From Gemmatimonadota bacterium (GTDB taxonomy: Bacteria; Gemmatimonadota; Gemmatimonadetes; Longimicrobiales; Gaopeijiaceae), in assembly GCA_041390105.1 (NCBI GenBank), contig JAWKQO010000002.1:496001-560000 (forward strand): a stretch of DNA of 64,000 nt. The letters are read 5' to 3'. The number at the start of each line of letters is the position of its first letter. Position 1 is the first letter of the stretch. The position numbers and the translations under genes were made by a program. The notes beneath the pieces are model-generated. The model ran no database searches. It worked only from the letters and a program-made list of their open reading frames with translations, and had not been told where the DNA came from. Of the stretch, positions 27,779 to 37,749 are shown piece after piece.

Positions 27779-29452
27779 ATGACTGCGCGCCCGCAGCTTC
27801 GCGCCCGCAGGTTCGTTGCACCCATCGTGTGCCTGCTGGGAGCCTGCACGCAGGCTGCCCGCGCCCCCGAGCCTTTCGACGTGGTGGAAGCCACCATCCC
27901 CGAGATGCAGCAGGCCATGGCGGAGGGTCGGGTCACGTCGCGGCAGCTCGTCGAGGCCTACCTGCAGCGCATCGCGCTGTACGAGGAGCGCATCAACGCG
28001 ACCATCGCCGTCAATGAGCACGCGCTGGCAGAGGCCGATCGTCTGGACCAGGAGCGGGCGGCCGGGAGCGTGCGGGGTCCGCTGCACGGCATCCCGATCG
28101 CGCTCAAGGACAACGTCCACACCACCGACATGCCGACGACGGGCGGCGCGTTGGCCTTCGAAGGGTTCGTGCCGCCCTACGAAGCGACGCTCACCACGAA
28201 CCTGCGGGAAGCCGGTGCCGTCATCATCGCCAAGACGGTCATGACGGAGCTGGCCAACTTCATCGCCAACGGCATGCCGGGAAACTACAGCTCCAAGGGC
28301 GGCTATGGCCTGAATCCCTACGATCCGCGCAGGGACCCGCGCGATGACCGCTACGACGGGCGCCCCGTGATGGGAACCGGCGGCTCGAGCTCCGGCATCG
28401 GGACGGCTGCGAACTTCTGGGCGGCGAATGTAGGGACCGAGACGTCGGGCTCGATCCTGTCGCCGTCGAACTCCAACATGCTGGCGGCGGTGAAGCCGAC
28501 CGTGGGGCGCGTGAGTCGTTGGGGCGTGATCCCGATCACCGGCGATCAGGATACGGCGGGCCCCATGGCGAAGACCGTCACCGACGCCGCGATCCTGCTG
28601 GGCGCGCTCGAAGGTGCTGCGCCGGACCCCAACGATCCCGCGACATCGCGTTGTGAGCCACCCGCCAACCGCGACTACACGGCATTCCTGAACCCGAACG
28701 GTCTGCAAGGCGCACGCATCGGTATTCCCCGGGCGCTCTACTACGATTCGGTCCAGGTGCCGGGCTCCGACCGCTGGCGGGGCGGGATGACTGGCGAGCG
28801 TCGCGCCGCCATGGACGAGGCGATCGCGATCCTTCGGCAGCAGGGCGCCACCGTTGTCGATCCTGCCGATATCCCGAGCGTGTTGGATCCGGATCCCGAG
28901 AACAACCTCATGGGCCCGGGCGCGCGCAGCGTGGTGCTGCACTACGGGATGAAGCGTGATTTCAACGCATGGCTGGCGTCGCTCGGCGCGTCGGCGCCCG
29001 TCAAGACGCTCACCGAGCTGCGCGAGTGGAACCTCGCGCACGAGCGGCTGGGCACGCTCAAGTACGGTCAGGCCAACCTGGACACGTCCGACGACTTGGA
29101 CCTCGAGAAGGACCGGCCGCGCTACGAGGAGGACCGGGCCCGTGACCTGCGGCTCAACGGGGAGCACGGAATCGACGAGGTCATGGCGGCGCACGAGCTG
29201 GATGCTCTCCTCTTCCCCGGGTCCGGGGGAGCCGGGATCTCCGCAAAGCCCGGCTATCCGACGGTGATCGTCCCCTTCGCCCTGGTGCAGGCGGAGATGG
29301 ATCCGCCCCTGCCGGACGGGTTCGACATGCGGCCTTCTCCGTTCGGCGTAAGCTTCGCGGGCACCGCGTGCAGTGAGCCCCGGCTGCTGGAGCTTGCCTA
29401 CGCGTTCGAGCAGGCCACCAAGCGGCGCGTGCCGCCTCCCGGGCTGCCGTAG
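27779..29452 (+). CDS. Amidase-signature family hydrolase, lipoprotein
   Basis: 557 residues from the ATG at 27779, which places a lipobox LLGAC at C23 after a basic start; the longer frame at 27740 would spoil this. The amidase-signature catalytic set is visible: K110 (IALKDN), the cis-Ser in GGSSSG (S204) and the nucleophile S225 in TSGSI. The protein should hydrolyse an amide or related bond in the periplasm, anchored to a membrane. The family covers fatty-acid amides, aryl-acylamides and peptide amides, so the substrate is open. A long hairpin follows the stop. Confidence 0.88.
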   Translation: MTARPQLRARRFVAPIVCLLGACTQAARAPEPFDVVEATIPEMQQAMAEGRVTSRQLVEAYLQRIALYEERINATIAVNEHALAEADRLDQERAAGSVRGPLHGIPIALKDNVHTTDMPTTGGALAFEGFVPPYEATLTTNLREAGAVIIAKTVMTELANFIANGMPGNYSSKGGYGLNPYDPRRDPRDDRYDGRPVMGTGGSSSGIGTAANFWAANVGTETSGSILSPSNSNMLAAVKPTVGRVSRWGVIPITGDQDTAGPMAKTVTDAAILLGALEGAAPDPNDPATSRCEPPANRDYTAFLNPNGLQGARIGIPRALYYDSVQVPGSDRWRGGMTGERRAAMDEAIAILRQQGATVVDPADIPSVLDPDPENNLMGPGARSVVLHYGMKRDFNAWLASLGASAPVKTLTELREWNLAHERLGTLKYGQANLDTSDDLDLEKDRPRYEEDRARDLRLNGEHGIDEVMAAHELDALLFPGSGGAGISAKPGYPTVIVPFALVQAEMDPPLPDGFDMRPSPFGVSFAGTACSEPRLLELAYAFEQATKRRVPPPGLP

Positions 29453-29459
29453 CCCCCGG

Positions 29460-29516
29460 CCAGAGCCTGATTGACCGACTCCCGCCGGGCCTCCAGGGCC
29501 CGGTGGGAGGCTCTGG
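29460..29516. terminator. Long two-part hairpin downstream of the amidase gene
   Basis: An outer 9-bp stem (29460-29468 with 29508-29516) encloses an inner stem of about 11 bp (29481-29491 with 29496-29507, one mismatch). It starts eight bases after the stop codon. There is only a short CT-rich tail, so intrinsic termination is likely but not certain. Confidence 0.55.
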
Positions 29517-29612
29517 ACCTCCTCTTTCGAAGATCTCCCCACAGCGCCGCAACCCCGCCCGTGTCGAGCTTCACACAGCGCCCCCCGACGCTGGTTCGAC
29601 AGGGTGGGAATC

Positions 29613-30491
29613 ATGAAGAGGAGAATCCTGGTCGCCGGTGGCACCGGACTCCTGGGGGAGCCTGTTGCCCGAAGGCTGCACGAGGACGGATTCACGGTCC
29701 GCGTGCTGGCCAGAGACCCGGAGAGAGCTCGACGCCTCTTCGGCGATGCGTTCGAGATCGTCGCGGCGGATATCACCGACCTGAAGGCTCTGGAACGGTC
29801 GCTGCTGGGGTGCTGGGGTGCGCACATCAGCATCGGCGGAGCCGTCGATCAGGTCAGCGCCGAGAACGTGGCGGACCTGGCGCTCGCAACTGGGCTCCAA
29901 CGGGTCGGATACATCTCCGGAAGCACAGTGTGCGAGGAGAATGGCTGGTTCCCGATGGTCGCGCAGAAGCTCATGGCCGAGAAGGCAGTGGGCGCGTGCG
30001 GCGCGCCCTTCACCATCTTCTGCCCCACCTGGCCCTTCGAGACGCTGCTGCGTTTCGTTCGAGGCGGGCGCGCTACCCTGATCGGGAAGCAACCAACGCC
30101 CTACCACTTCTTCGCAGCCGAGGATCTCGCTCGGATGGTCTCCCGCGCCTATCGGAGCGACGAGGCCGCCAACAAGCGTCTCTACGTCCACGGGCCGGAG
30201 GCCATTCCCATGCGCGTGGCCCTGGAACGCGTCTGTGCTGCGCTGTATCCCGAGATCGAGTCGGTCTCGGTTCTGCCCATCGGGCTCGCGCGCATCATGG
30301 CGCTGCTTACCCGGAACGCGGGCCTCAAGTATGCCACGGAGCTGATGGCGTACTTCGACAAGGCCGGGGAGCCGGGGGACCCTGCGGAGGCCAATCGCCT
30401 GCTGGGCGCGCCGACCCTGACCCTGGAACAGTGGATCGCGAAGCGATTGAACGGGGCCGCGGCCGAGAGCGAGCCGGTGGCGGCGGGTTGA
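29613..30491 (+). CDS. NAD(P)-binding protein of the NmrA/atypical SDR type
   Basis: 292 residues from the ATG at 29613 (the GTG at 29604 lacks a Shine-Dalgarno). The Rossmann loop reads VAGGTGLLGEP at about 7-17, the mark of atypical short-chain dehydrogenases such as NmrA-like and complex-I NDUFA9-like proteins. A later FAAEDLARMV block is typical of the C-terminal part of this group. There is no YxxxK catalytic pair that I can place with certainty, so it may be a non-catalytic NAD(P) sensor. No signal peptide. It stands between a terminator hairpin and a 57-residue membrane protein gene 56 bases downstream. Confidence 0.78.
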   Translation: MKRRILVAGGTGLLGEPVARRLHEDGFTVRVLARDPERARRLFGDAFEIVAADITDLKALERSLLGCWGAHISIGGAVDQVSAENVADLALATGLQRVGYISGSTVCEENGWFPMVAQKLMAEKAVGACGAPFTIFCPTWPFETLLRFVRGGRATLIGKQPTPYHFFAAEDLARMVSRAYRSDEAANKRLYVHGPEAIPMRVALERVCAALYPEIESVSVLPIGLARIMALLTRNAGLKYATELMAYFDKAGEPGDPAEANRLLGAPTLTLEQWIAKRLNGAAAESEPVAAG

Positions 30492-30547
30492 TCCGGGCCC
30501 GTGCATCGGGCCCTTCCCGAAACCGACGTCTTCACACCGGACCGATC

Positions 30548-30721
30548 ATGACGATGGAGAAGATCAAGATCGAGCAGCACAGCATCGCCGGGACCCTGTG
30601 GTTCGGCGCGTGGCTGTTCACGCTGGGATTCTTGAAGCTGGGCTTCTGGAAGGCCGTTCTGGCTCTGCTGGTCTGGCCCTACTACCTGGGCGTGACCTTC
30701 AGCGGACTGCTGCCGTCCTGA
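30548..30721 (+). CDS. Small membrane protein, 57 residues
   Basis: A short frame with ATG at 30548 encodes 57 residues. The first 13 are charged, followed by two close hydrophobic stretches (about 15-30 and 33-54) rich in Trp, Phe and Leu. It would span the membrane once or twice. It follows the SDR-like gene by 56 bases on the same strand and is probably co-transcribed with it. No clear Shine-Dalgarno is seen. The membrane-helix composition in a GC-rich background supports a real gene, but this is not certain. Confidence 0.6.
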   Translation: MTMEKIKIEQHSIAGTLWFGAWLFTLGFLKLGFWKAVLALLVWPYYLGVTFSGLLPS

Positions 30722-30915
30722 GCGCGGGTTTGCACGGTGCCGGCCGCGTCCCGGGGCCCTTGCCCCTCCCGCGGTCGCGGGGATTTCCCTTCTTGCCACA
30801 CGCGGTCGGCCCGACCAAGGTCGGTGGATGGACTCCAGGGATGGAGCCCTTGGAAACCCCTGTTCCGGCGTGAGGCTGGCTCGCGCTGGGAGTGGATCCC
30901 GACCGAGGTAACCCG

Positions 30916-33900
30916 ATGAACCGCCTTCCGGGTCTTTCGGCCCCGAGCCTTCTGGCTCTCCTGGCCACGATGCTGCTGGCCGCCGACACCGCAGCGCAGA
31001 CCTATCCTGCCGAGCTCTACGAAAACCTCGAATGGGAGAACGTGGGGCCCTCCCGAGGCGGACGGTCCACCGCCGTGGCGGGCTCCGAAGCAAGACCCCT
31101 CGAATACTACTTCGGCGCCAGCGGCGGAGGTCTGTGGAAGACCACCGACGCCGGGACCACCTGGAACCCGGTGACCGATGGTCAGCTGGGCAGCGCATCG
31201 GTGGGCGCCGTTCAGGTCTGCGCGGCCGACCCGGACATCGTCTACATCGGAATGGGCGAGTCCGAGATCCGCGGCAACATCCAGCAAGGGGACGGCGTCT
31301 ACCGCTCCGACGACGCGGGCAAGACCTGGAGGCACCTGGGGCTGGCGGAGAGCCAGGCCATCTCGCGCATCCGCATCCATCCGGACAACTGCGACATCGC
31401 CTGGGTCGGGGCCTGGGGCCTGCACTCCATGCCCAGCGAGGAGCGTGGAGTCTACAAGACCACCGACGGGGGTCGGTCGTGGAGGAAGGTGCTCTACCGG
31501 GATGCCAACACCGGCGCGCAAGATCTGGCCCTGGATCCGCGCAACCCAGACGTGATGTACGCGGCGCTCTGGGAGGCCTGGCGCCGCTCCTGGGGAATGA
31601 GTTCCGGCGGGCCCGGCTCGGGCCTGTTCAAGTCCACCGACGGTGGCGAGACCTGGCAGGAGTTGACCCGCAATCCGGGCCTGCCTGCAGGGACGATCGG
31701 GAAGATCGGCCTTGCGGTGAGTCCCGCGGATCCCAACCGCATCTGGGCCCAGGTCGAGGCCGCCGAGGGCGGCCTGTTCCGTTCCGACGATGCGGGACGC
31801 ACCTGGGAGCTGATCAACACCAGTCGGGATCTGCGGCAGCGGGCGTTCTATTACACGCGGGTCTATGCCGATCCGCAGGACCGGGACGTGATGTACGCGC
31901 TGAACGTGGGGATCTACCGCTCGCGCGATGGCGGCAAGACGCTCGAGTCCATGCAGGTCCCACACGGCGACAACCACGACCTCTGGATCGCGCCCAACGA
32001 TCCGAACCGGATGATCGAATCCAACGACGGAGGCGCCAACGTCAGTTGGAACGGCGGGGAGACGTGGACGGAGCAGGACTTCCCCACCGCGCAGTTCTAT
32101 CGGATCACCACCACGAATCACTTCCCCTACCACATCTGCGGAGCGCAGCAGGACAACTCGACCGCGTGCGTGCCCAGTCGCGGGTGGGATCACCTGTACG
32201 GCGGCGACATGCCGCAGACGTTCCTGTACGACGCGGGCGGGGGTGAGTCCGGCTACATCGCCGTGAACCCCGACAAGCCCTGGATCCTCTATGCGGGGTC
32301 CCACTCGGGGACGCTCACGCGCAAGAACCAGCAGAACGGTCAGCAGCGAGCCATCAACGTGTGGCCCGAGAATCCGATGGGGCAGTCATCGGCTTCGCTG
32401 GTCGAGCGCGTGCAGTGGACGTTCCCCATCGTGTTCAGCCCCTTGGACTCCAACGTGCTGTACACCACTTCGCAGCACGTGTGGAAGACCACGAACGAGG
32501 GGCAGAGCTTCCGGCGCATCAGCCCCGACCTGACGCGGGCCGTCGATTCCACCATGATCGAGTCCGGCGGACCCATCACCAAGGACCAGACCGGTGTCGA
32601 GGTCTATGCCACCGTGTTCGCGCTGGCGCCCTCCTATCACAGCGCCGACGTGATCTGGGCCGGCTCGGACGACGGTTTGGTGCACGTGACCCGCAACGCC
32701 ACGGCCGCGAGCCCCGACTGGAGGAACGTGACGCCTCCGGATGCGCCCTACCTGCTCCGCATCAACACGATCGAGGCGTCGCCCAACACGCCTGGGAAGG
32801 CCTACGTGGCGGGAATCCGCTACCTGGTGGAAAACGACCGTCATCCCTACGTGTGGAGGACCGAGGACTACGGAGCGACCTGGACCAAGATCGTAGCAGG
32901 CATCCCGGACGATGACTTCGTGCGCTCGGTGCGGGAGGACCCCAAGCGGCCGGGTCTGCTGTACGCGGCCTCGGAGCGCACCGTCTACGTGAGCTGGGAC
33001 GATGGGGGCCACTGGCAGCCCCTCAGCCAGAACCTCCCCAACGTGCAGGTCTCCGACATCCAGGTGAAGGACAACGATCTGGTGATCGCCACCCACGGGC
33101 GGTCGGCCTGGGTGATGCGCGACATCACTCCGCTGCGCGAGATGGGCCCCACCGTGGCGCAAGCGGATGTGTACCTCTACCCGCCGGTCCCCACCTACCG
33201 AGGGGTCGACCCCGGTGTGCAGATCCGGTACTACCTGGCGGAGGACGCCGACATCCGCCTGGACTTCCTGGACGAGAACGGGGCCGTCCTCGAGACCTAC
33301 TCCGGTGACGCCAGTGTGGAGCCGTCCCGGCCCGGCGGTGGCCGGCGGCGCTTCGGCGGAGGCGGGCGGCCGCAACCCACGGGAAAGGCCGGAGCGCGGA
33401 CGTTCATGTGGGACCTGCGCTACCCAGGGTTCGTGGACTTCGAGGGAATGATCTTCTGGAGCGGAGCCAATCAGGGCCCGGTGGTCCTGCCGGGTACCTA
33501 TACCGTGCGGCTCACCGCGGCCGGGCAGGTGCTGGAGCAGCCCTTCGAGATTCGTCTCGATCCGCGCAACGAGCCCGTCACCATCGCGCAGCTGCAGGCC
33601 CAGCTCGATCTCGCGCTCGAGGTCAGGGACAAGGTGACCCAGGCCAACAATGCCGTCATCGACATCCGTGAGATCGAGGGACAGATCGACGACCGGACCG
33701 GTCGCACCCAGAACGCGCAGATCCACGAGACCGCGGACGACGTGCGCGGGAAGCTGAACGACGTCGAGCAGGAGATCTACCAGGTCAAGAACGAGAGCCG
33801 GCAGGATCCGCTCAACTTCCCGATCAAGATCAACAACAAGCTCGCGGCGTTGTTGGGTGGGGTCTCCCAGGGGGATTTCCCGCCCACCGAGCAGTCGCGT

Positions 33901-34044
33901 CAGGTCTTCGAGCGACTGGACGGGTTGCTGCAGGCAGAGATGGTGCGCCTGCAGCTGATCATCGACCAGGACATCAGTCGCCTGAACGAGCTCCTGCAAC
34001 AGGAGGGACTGGATCCCATCTTGATCCGCAGGCTGATCAGCTAG
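30916..34044 (+). CDS. VPS10/sortilin-like BNR-propeller exported protein
   Basis: 1042 residues from the ATG at 30916, which follows GAGG by 8 bases and gives a clean signal peptide (about 1-28, ending AAQT). Residues 30-740 form repeated Asp-box blades (KTTDAGTTW, RSDDAGKTW, KSTDGGETW, RTEDYGATW and others), the so-called glycosyl hydrolase of the sortilin/VPS10 type that is abundant in Gemmatimonadota and Bacteroidota. The C-terminal 300 residues hold a FlgD-like or Ig-like part and a long helical region (900-1040). An Arg/Gly-rich linker lies near 805-825. Glycosidase activity is unproven; peptide or glycan binding is equally possible. A clear intrinsic terminator follows. Confidence 0.85.
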   Translation: MNRLPGLSAPSLLALLATMLLAADTAAQTYPAELYENLEWENVGPSRGGRSTAVAGSEARPLEYYFGASGGGLWKTTDAGTTWNPVTDGQLGSASVGAVQVCAADPDIVYIGMGESEIRGNIQQGDGVYRSDDAGKTWRHLGLAESQAISRIRIHPDNCDIAWVGAWGLHSMPSEERGVYKTTDGGRSWRKVLYRDANTGAQDLALDPRNPDVMYAALWEAWRRSWGMSSGGPGSGLFKSTDGGETWQELTRNPGLPAGTIGKIGLAVSPADPNRIWAQVEAAEGGLFRSDDAGRTWELINTSRDLRQRAFYYTRVYADPQDRDVMYALNVGIYRSRDGGKTLESMQVPHGDNHDLWIAPNDPNRMIESNDGGANVSWNGGETWTEQDFPTAQFYRITTTNHFPYHICGAQQDNSTACVPSRGWDHLYGGDMPQTFLYDAGGGESGYIAVNPDKPWILYAGSHSGTLTRKNQQNGQQRAINVWPENPMGQSSASLVERVQWTFPIVFSPLDSNVLYTTSQHVWKTTNEGQSFRRISPDLTRAVDSTMIESGGPITKDQTGVEVYATVFALAPSYHSADVIWAGSDDGLVHVTRNATAASPDWRNVTPPDAPYLLRINTIEASPNTPGKAYVAGIRYLVENDRHPYVWRTEDYGATWTKIVAGIPDDDFVRSVREDPKRPGLLYAASERTVYVSWDDGGHWQPLSQNLPNVQVSDIQVKDNDLVIATHGRSAWVMRDITPLREMGPTVAQADVYLYPPVPTYRGVDPGVQIRYYLAEDADIRLDFLDENGAVLETYSGDASVEPSRPGGGRRRFGGGGRPQPTGKAGARTFMWDLRYPGFVDFEGMIFWSGANQGPVVLPGTYTVRLTAAGQVLEQPFEIRLDPRNEPVTIAQLQAQLDLALEVRDKVTQANNAVIDIREIEGQIDDRTGRTQNAQIHETADDVRGKLNDVEQEIYQVKNESRQDPLNFPIKINNKLAALLGGVSQGDFPPTEQSRQVFERLDGLLQAEMVRLQLIIDQDISRLNELLQQEGLDPILIRRLIS

Positions 34045-34075
34045 GGGACAGCGGCCACCGTCCCACGTTGGAAGG

Positions 34076-34112
34076 GGGGGCCGATCCGATCCGGGTCGGC
34101 CCCCGGGTTTTT
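34076..34112 (+). terminator. Intrinsic terminator of the sortilin-like gene
   Basis: A perfect 9-bp GC stem (34076-34084 with 34096-34104), an 11-base loop and a run of five T (34108-34112) lie 32 bases after the stop. This is the most canonical intrinsic terminator in the window. Confidence 0.85.
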
Positions 34113-34131
34113 CTGGAGGGCCAGGCCGTGG

Positions 34132-35238
34132 TCAGGGCCCCGCCAGGTTGGAGCCGCCAGCGACCATCGCCGCGATCCAGTCGCGCACCCAGGGCCAACT
34201 CGCGTCCGCGATGCGCGCTGCACCGAGTGCATTGGGATGGGGATCATCGGGGAACAGCAGCGCATCCAGGTTGCCGCCCACGCTCGCCTTCAACTCGGGT
34301 CCGATGTCGTGGTAGGGGATGCCGAGCTCTGCGAAGAATCGCGGCGCGTCCGCGTAGAAGGTCCGCGCCGCGGCCGTGGTGGGCTCCATGCGGCTGAGGT
34401 CCGCGTCCAGGAACCCGGTGCTCAGCACGAGCAGGGGAAGACGTCGTTCCCGGCAGAGCTCCTGTAGACGCTGAAAGAGGGCCTCGGCGAGCTGGACGTG
34501 CGCCTCGGTGCCCCGGGGGTGCGGATCGATCATGGGCGCGGCCCGCTCGGGACGCTGCAGGAGGAGCCGCCGGGTCGCCTGGGCCAGGTGGGAGTGCTCC
34601 AGCAGGAAGTTGTATCCGGGGATCGAGCGGGCGACTTCGCGGAAGCCCTGGGAGCGAGGGGGTGGTGGCCTCCGTCGCAGTCCCGCTTCCGGAGTCCACT
34701 GGTAACGGTTGCCGTCGAAGGACCGATCCACATCGAAGGCGTTGAGGTACACCAGGACTCCGTCGATGTCGAGCGACTCGGCGTAGCGCTCCACGAAGTC
34801 GACGTAGTCCGCCGCCCCCCATCCGGAGTGTGCCCCGTTCAGCAGCTCGATGCCCTTGTCCGGGAAGGCGTGCTCGATGGAACTGCGTAGCCGGGCCACG
34901 TAGGTGTCGGGTTCATCCAACCGCCAGCCAAACGTGTAGGAGTCGCCAAGCACGAGAAGGCGGACGCTGCCGGACGCCGCAGTACTGCGCATGCCAGTGG
35001 GGGGGATGCGCAGACCCCGTGCGTCGAACCTGTACGTGACACCGGAGGGCAACCTGATGCGGCGATTCGGTTGATGCAGTGTGAGGCCCTGAGCGTCACG
35101 GATCCGGAAGGTCCCGGTCAGCTCCTGGGGAGCCACATGGGCCACCACGACCTCGGCTGCCAGCAGGGAGATCGCGAGGCTGATGGCCAGTAGCCCCGCG
35201 TTGGTCCATGCTTTCCCGGCCGTTCCTCGTTTTGGCAC
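34132..35238 (-). CDS. SGNH/GDSL-type esterase-like protein, membrane-anchored
   Basis: 368 residues from a GTG at 35238, chosen because GGGAG precedes it by 5 bases; an ATG at 35292 lacks this. A membrane helix lies at about 13-34. The SGNH blocks are visible: G98-D-S100-Y (block I, nucleophile S100), a G-rich turn near 140 (NGAHSGWG), an Asn in LNAFDVD, and D331-x-x-H334 (block V) near the C-terminus. These proteins deacylate lipids, sugars or cell-wall polymers, or act as acyltransferase-partner esterases (AlgX/DltD-like). It is divergent from the amino-acid permease gene across 146 bases. Confidence 0.82.
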   Translation of the reverse strand: MPKRGTAGKAWTNAGLLAISLAISLLAAEVVVAHVAPQELTGTFRIRDAQGLTLHQPNRRIRLPSGVTYRFDARGLRIPPTGMRSTAASGSVRLLVLGDSYTFGWRLDEPDTYVARLRSSIEHAFPDKGIELLNGAHSGWGAADYVDFVERYAESLDIDGVLVYLNAFDVDRSFDGNRYQWTPEAGLRRRPPPPRSQGFREVARSIPGYNFLLEHSHLAQATRRLLLQRPERAAPMIDPHPRGTEAHVQLAEALFQRLQELCRERRLPLLVLSTGFLDADLSRMEPTTAAARTFYADAPRFFAELGIPYHDIGPELKASVGGNLDALLFPDDPHPNALGAARIADASWPWVRDWIAAMVAGGSNLAGP

Positions 35239-35384
35239 CCGGGCTCCCTTTCCCCTGTGGGATCTCGCGATACGGCCTTTGGCAGGGTACAACGGGCGCG
35301 CGGCTCGGACCAGCCGCAGCGAGACGGGCGCCCCCCGAGTACCTTGCTCGGCTTCCGGACTGCGGACCTCGAACAGGAGCCCCC

Positions 35385-36731
35385 GTGCCAGGTACCCCCG
35401 CCAGCAGGGCGGCCGCTGCTCCTGTGGCGGAGCTTCGTCGGGCGATCCGACTGCCGCAGGCTACCGCCATGGTGGTGGGCACCATCATCGGTGCGTCCAT
35501 CTTCGTTCAACCGTCCGAGATCACGGGCCGCATCCCCTCGGCCACCGGTGTCGCGGCCGTGTGGATCCTGGCCGGGCTGCTCACGCTGCTGGGTGCCTTG
35601 GTATGCGCCGAGCTGGCCTCGACGTTCACGCAGTCGGGCGGCGTCTACGTCTACCTGCGCGAGGCCTACTCTCCGCTGCTGGGCTTCCTGTGGGGCTGGG
35701 CCATGCTTTGGGTGATGCATTCCGGCATTCTGGCGGCGATCGCCACGGTCTTCGCGCGCTATGCCGCGGTTTTCATTCCCGTGGGTGACCGCGGCACGCG
35801 CGGGATTGCAGCCGGTGTGATCGTCCTCTTGTCTGCGGTCAACGTCGTCGGCGTGCGTCAGGGAACGATGGTGCAGACGCTGTTCACCGCGGGCAAGCTC
35901 CTGGCCATCGCCATCATGGTGCTGGCTGCCTTCCTGCTTGGTACACCGGCAGGGGGATCATCGGAGGTGATGTTGCAGGCGGGTCCCACCGATTTCCTGT
36001 TGGCCATCGCGGCGGGCCTGTTCGCATTCGGCGGGTGGCACATGGTCACCTACAGTTCTGAAGAGACCGTGGAGCCGGAGCGCACCATCCCGCGGGCCTT
36101 GGTGGCAGGAACGCTGATCGTGACCCTGTGCTACGTGCTGCTGAATGCGGCCTACCTGTATGTGCTGCCCCTGGAAGCGGTCGCGTCATCGACACGCGTG
36201 GCGGCGGACGCGGCGGATGCGGTCCTGGGGACGGGCGGTGCAAGGGCCATGTCCGCTCTGGTGATGTTCTCCACGTTCGGGGCGCTGAGCGGCATCGTGC
36301 TGGCGGGACCCCGAGTGTACCTGGCCATGGCGCGGGACGGATTGCTGTTCCGGGGACTGGCCGCGGTCCATCCGCGCCGGCAGACACCCCATCGCGCGAT
36401 CGCCTTGCAAGCCGTGATCTCGGTGGCGCTCGTCCTCACCGGCACCTACCGCACGCTGTTCACCCGCGTGGTCTACACGGAGTGGATCTTCTTCGGGCTC
36501 ATGGCCCTGGGGCTGATGCGGCTGCGCCGCCGACCGGATCTGGCGCGCGGTTACTCCATCTGGGGCTATCCCTGGGTGCCTCTGATCTTCGCGTTGTGTG
36601 CCTTCGCGATCGTGGTCAACCAGATCGTCTCCGAGCCGGCCCAAAGCCTGACGGGCTTGGGTCTCGTGCTTCTCGGCGTTCCTGTCTATGCTCTCTGGGC
36701 CCGCTCCACTCGCCAGGACGCGACGTCATGA
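35385..36731 (+). CDS. APC-superfamily amino acid permease
   Basis: 448 residues from the GTG at 35385, with AGGAG 5 bases upstream; an apparent extension upstream overlaps the divergent gene. Twelve hydrophobic helices are expected, starting at the characteristic GxG-containing helix 1 (MVVGTIIGASIFVQP), with the conserved ISYELG-like stretch represented by SSEETVEPERTIPRA. This is an inner-membrane transporter for amino acids or related compounds, probably proton- or antiport-coupled. Its stop overlaps the start of the amidohydrolase gene (ATGA), so substrate import and metabolism are probably linked. Confidence 0.88.
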   Translation: MPGTPASRAAAAPVAELRRAIRLPQATAMVVGTIIGASIFVQPSEITGRIPSATGVAAVWILAGLLTLLGALVCAELASTFTQSGGVYVYLREAYSPLLGFLWGWAMLWVMHSGILAAIATVFARYAAVFIPVGDRGTRGIAAGVIVLLSAVNVVGVRQGTMVQTLFTAGKLLAIAIMVLAAFLLGTPAGGSSEVMLQAGPTDFLLAIAAGLFAFGGWHMVTYSSEETVEPERTIPRALVAGTLIVTLCYVLLNAAYLYVLPLEAVASSTRVAADAADAVLGTGGARAMSALVMFSTFGALSGIVLAGPRVYLAMARDGLLFRGLAAVHPRRQTPHRAIALQAVISVALVLTGTYRTLFTRVVYTEWIFFGLMALGLMRLRRRPDLARGYSIWGYPWVPLIFALCAFAIVVNQIVSEPAQSLTGLGLVLLGVPVYALWARSTRQDATS

Positions 36732-37705
36732 TCATCGACTTCCACAACCACTACTATCCGCCCGAGTACCTCGAGGAGTTGCGTCGGGGCTCCAGCCGCT
36801 ACCGCATCACCGAGGATGCGGACGGGAACCCCGTCCTGCACTCGCCGGGTGACTACAACATCGTGGTGCCGGGGCACCGGGACGCGGCCTTCCGCACCAC
36901 GGTGCTGGATGACGCGGGGGTGGACCGCCAGGTGATCACGTTCACTGCGCCCGGGACCGCGATGGAGACACCCGAGCGTGCAGTGGAGCTGTGCCGCATC
37001 GTCAACGACGCTCTGGCCAAGGTGGTCGCGACCTATCCTGACCGCTACGCCACGTTGGCCACCCTTCCCATGCAGGACCCTCAGGCCGCCACGGCCGAGC
37101 TGCTGCGCGTCATGGACGAGCTGGGATTGAAGGGCGCCATGCTCTACAGCAACGCCAGCGGAGTGGCGTTGAGCGACCGACGTTTCTGGCCGCTCTATGA
37201 GAAGGCCGCCGAGCGAGACGCCGTGCTCTACATCCACCCCACCTATCCCGTGGGTGTGGAGGCGATGACCGAGTACATGTTGATGCCCATGGTCGGCTTC
37301 CTCATGGACACGACGCTGGCGGCGGCGTCGCTGGTCTATTCGGGGACCATGGAGCGGTTCCAGGGCATCCGCTGGGTACTGGCGCACCTGGGTGGGGCCG
37401 TGCCCTACATGGCGGAGCGCTTCGATCGCGGATTCGAGGCCTACCCGGAGTGTCGGGAGCACATCCGCACCCCGCCCAGCGAACAGTTGTCCCGCTGCTA
37501 CTACGACACGGTCAACTTCAACCCCGACGCACTGGCGTTCACCATCCGCTTCGCCGGCGTGGACCGGATCCTGGCGGGCAGCGACTACCCCCACCAGATC
37601 GGGAGCCTGGCGAAGATGAAGTCGAGCTTGGCAGCCGTGGACTTGAGCGACGGGGATCGCGCCAAGATCCTCGGGGGGAACGCGGCTCGGTTGTTGGGGC
37701 TGTAG
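36728..37705 (+). CDS. Metal-dependent amidohydrolase/decarboxylase of the ACMSD family
   Basis: 325 residues. The family metal set is visible: H6-x-H8 after D4 (DFHNH), H170 (YIHPTYP), H220 (LAHLGG) and D286 (GSDYPH). This is the amidohydrolase-2 fold of aminocarboxymuconate-semialdehyde decarboxylase, o-pyrocatechuate and gamma-resorcylate decarboxylases. The start overlaps the permease stop by four bases (ATGA), so it is translationally coupled. A decarboxylase or hydrolase acting on the imported compound is the likely role, but the substrate is not known. No signal peptide, so it is cytoplasmic. Confidence 0.88.
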   Translation: MIIDFHNHYYPPEYLEELRRGSSRYRITEDADGNPVLHSPGDYNIVVPGHRDAAFRTTVLDDAGVDRQVITFTAPGTAMETPERAVELCRIVNDALAKVVATYPDRYATLATLPMQDPQAATAELLRVMDELGLKGAMLYSNASGVALSDRRFWPLYEKAAERDAVLYIHPTYPVGVEAMTEYMLMPMVGFLMDTTLAAASLVYSGTMERFQGIRWVLAHLGGAVPYMAERFDRGFEAYPECREHIRTPPSEQLSRCYYDTVNFNPDALAFTIRFAGVDRILAGSDYPHQIGSLAKMKSSLAAVDLSDGDRAKILGGNAARLLGL

Positions 37706-37749
37706 CGCGCGCGCTCGTCTCCTCTATTGGCACGATTCGCGGGCCCCGG

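Noticed and set aside
26780..29833. Open frame of 1017 codons on the minus strand across three genes
   Set aside because: It is antisense to two plus-strand genes with clear signatures, and its sequence is rich in Arg, Gly and His without any motif; long shadow frames are expected at this GC content.
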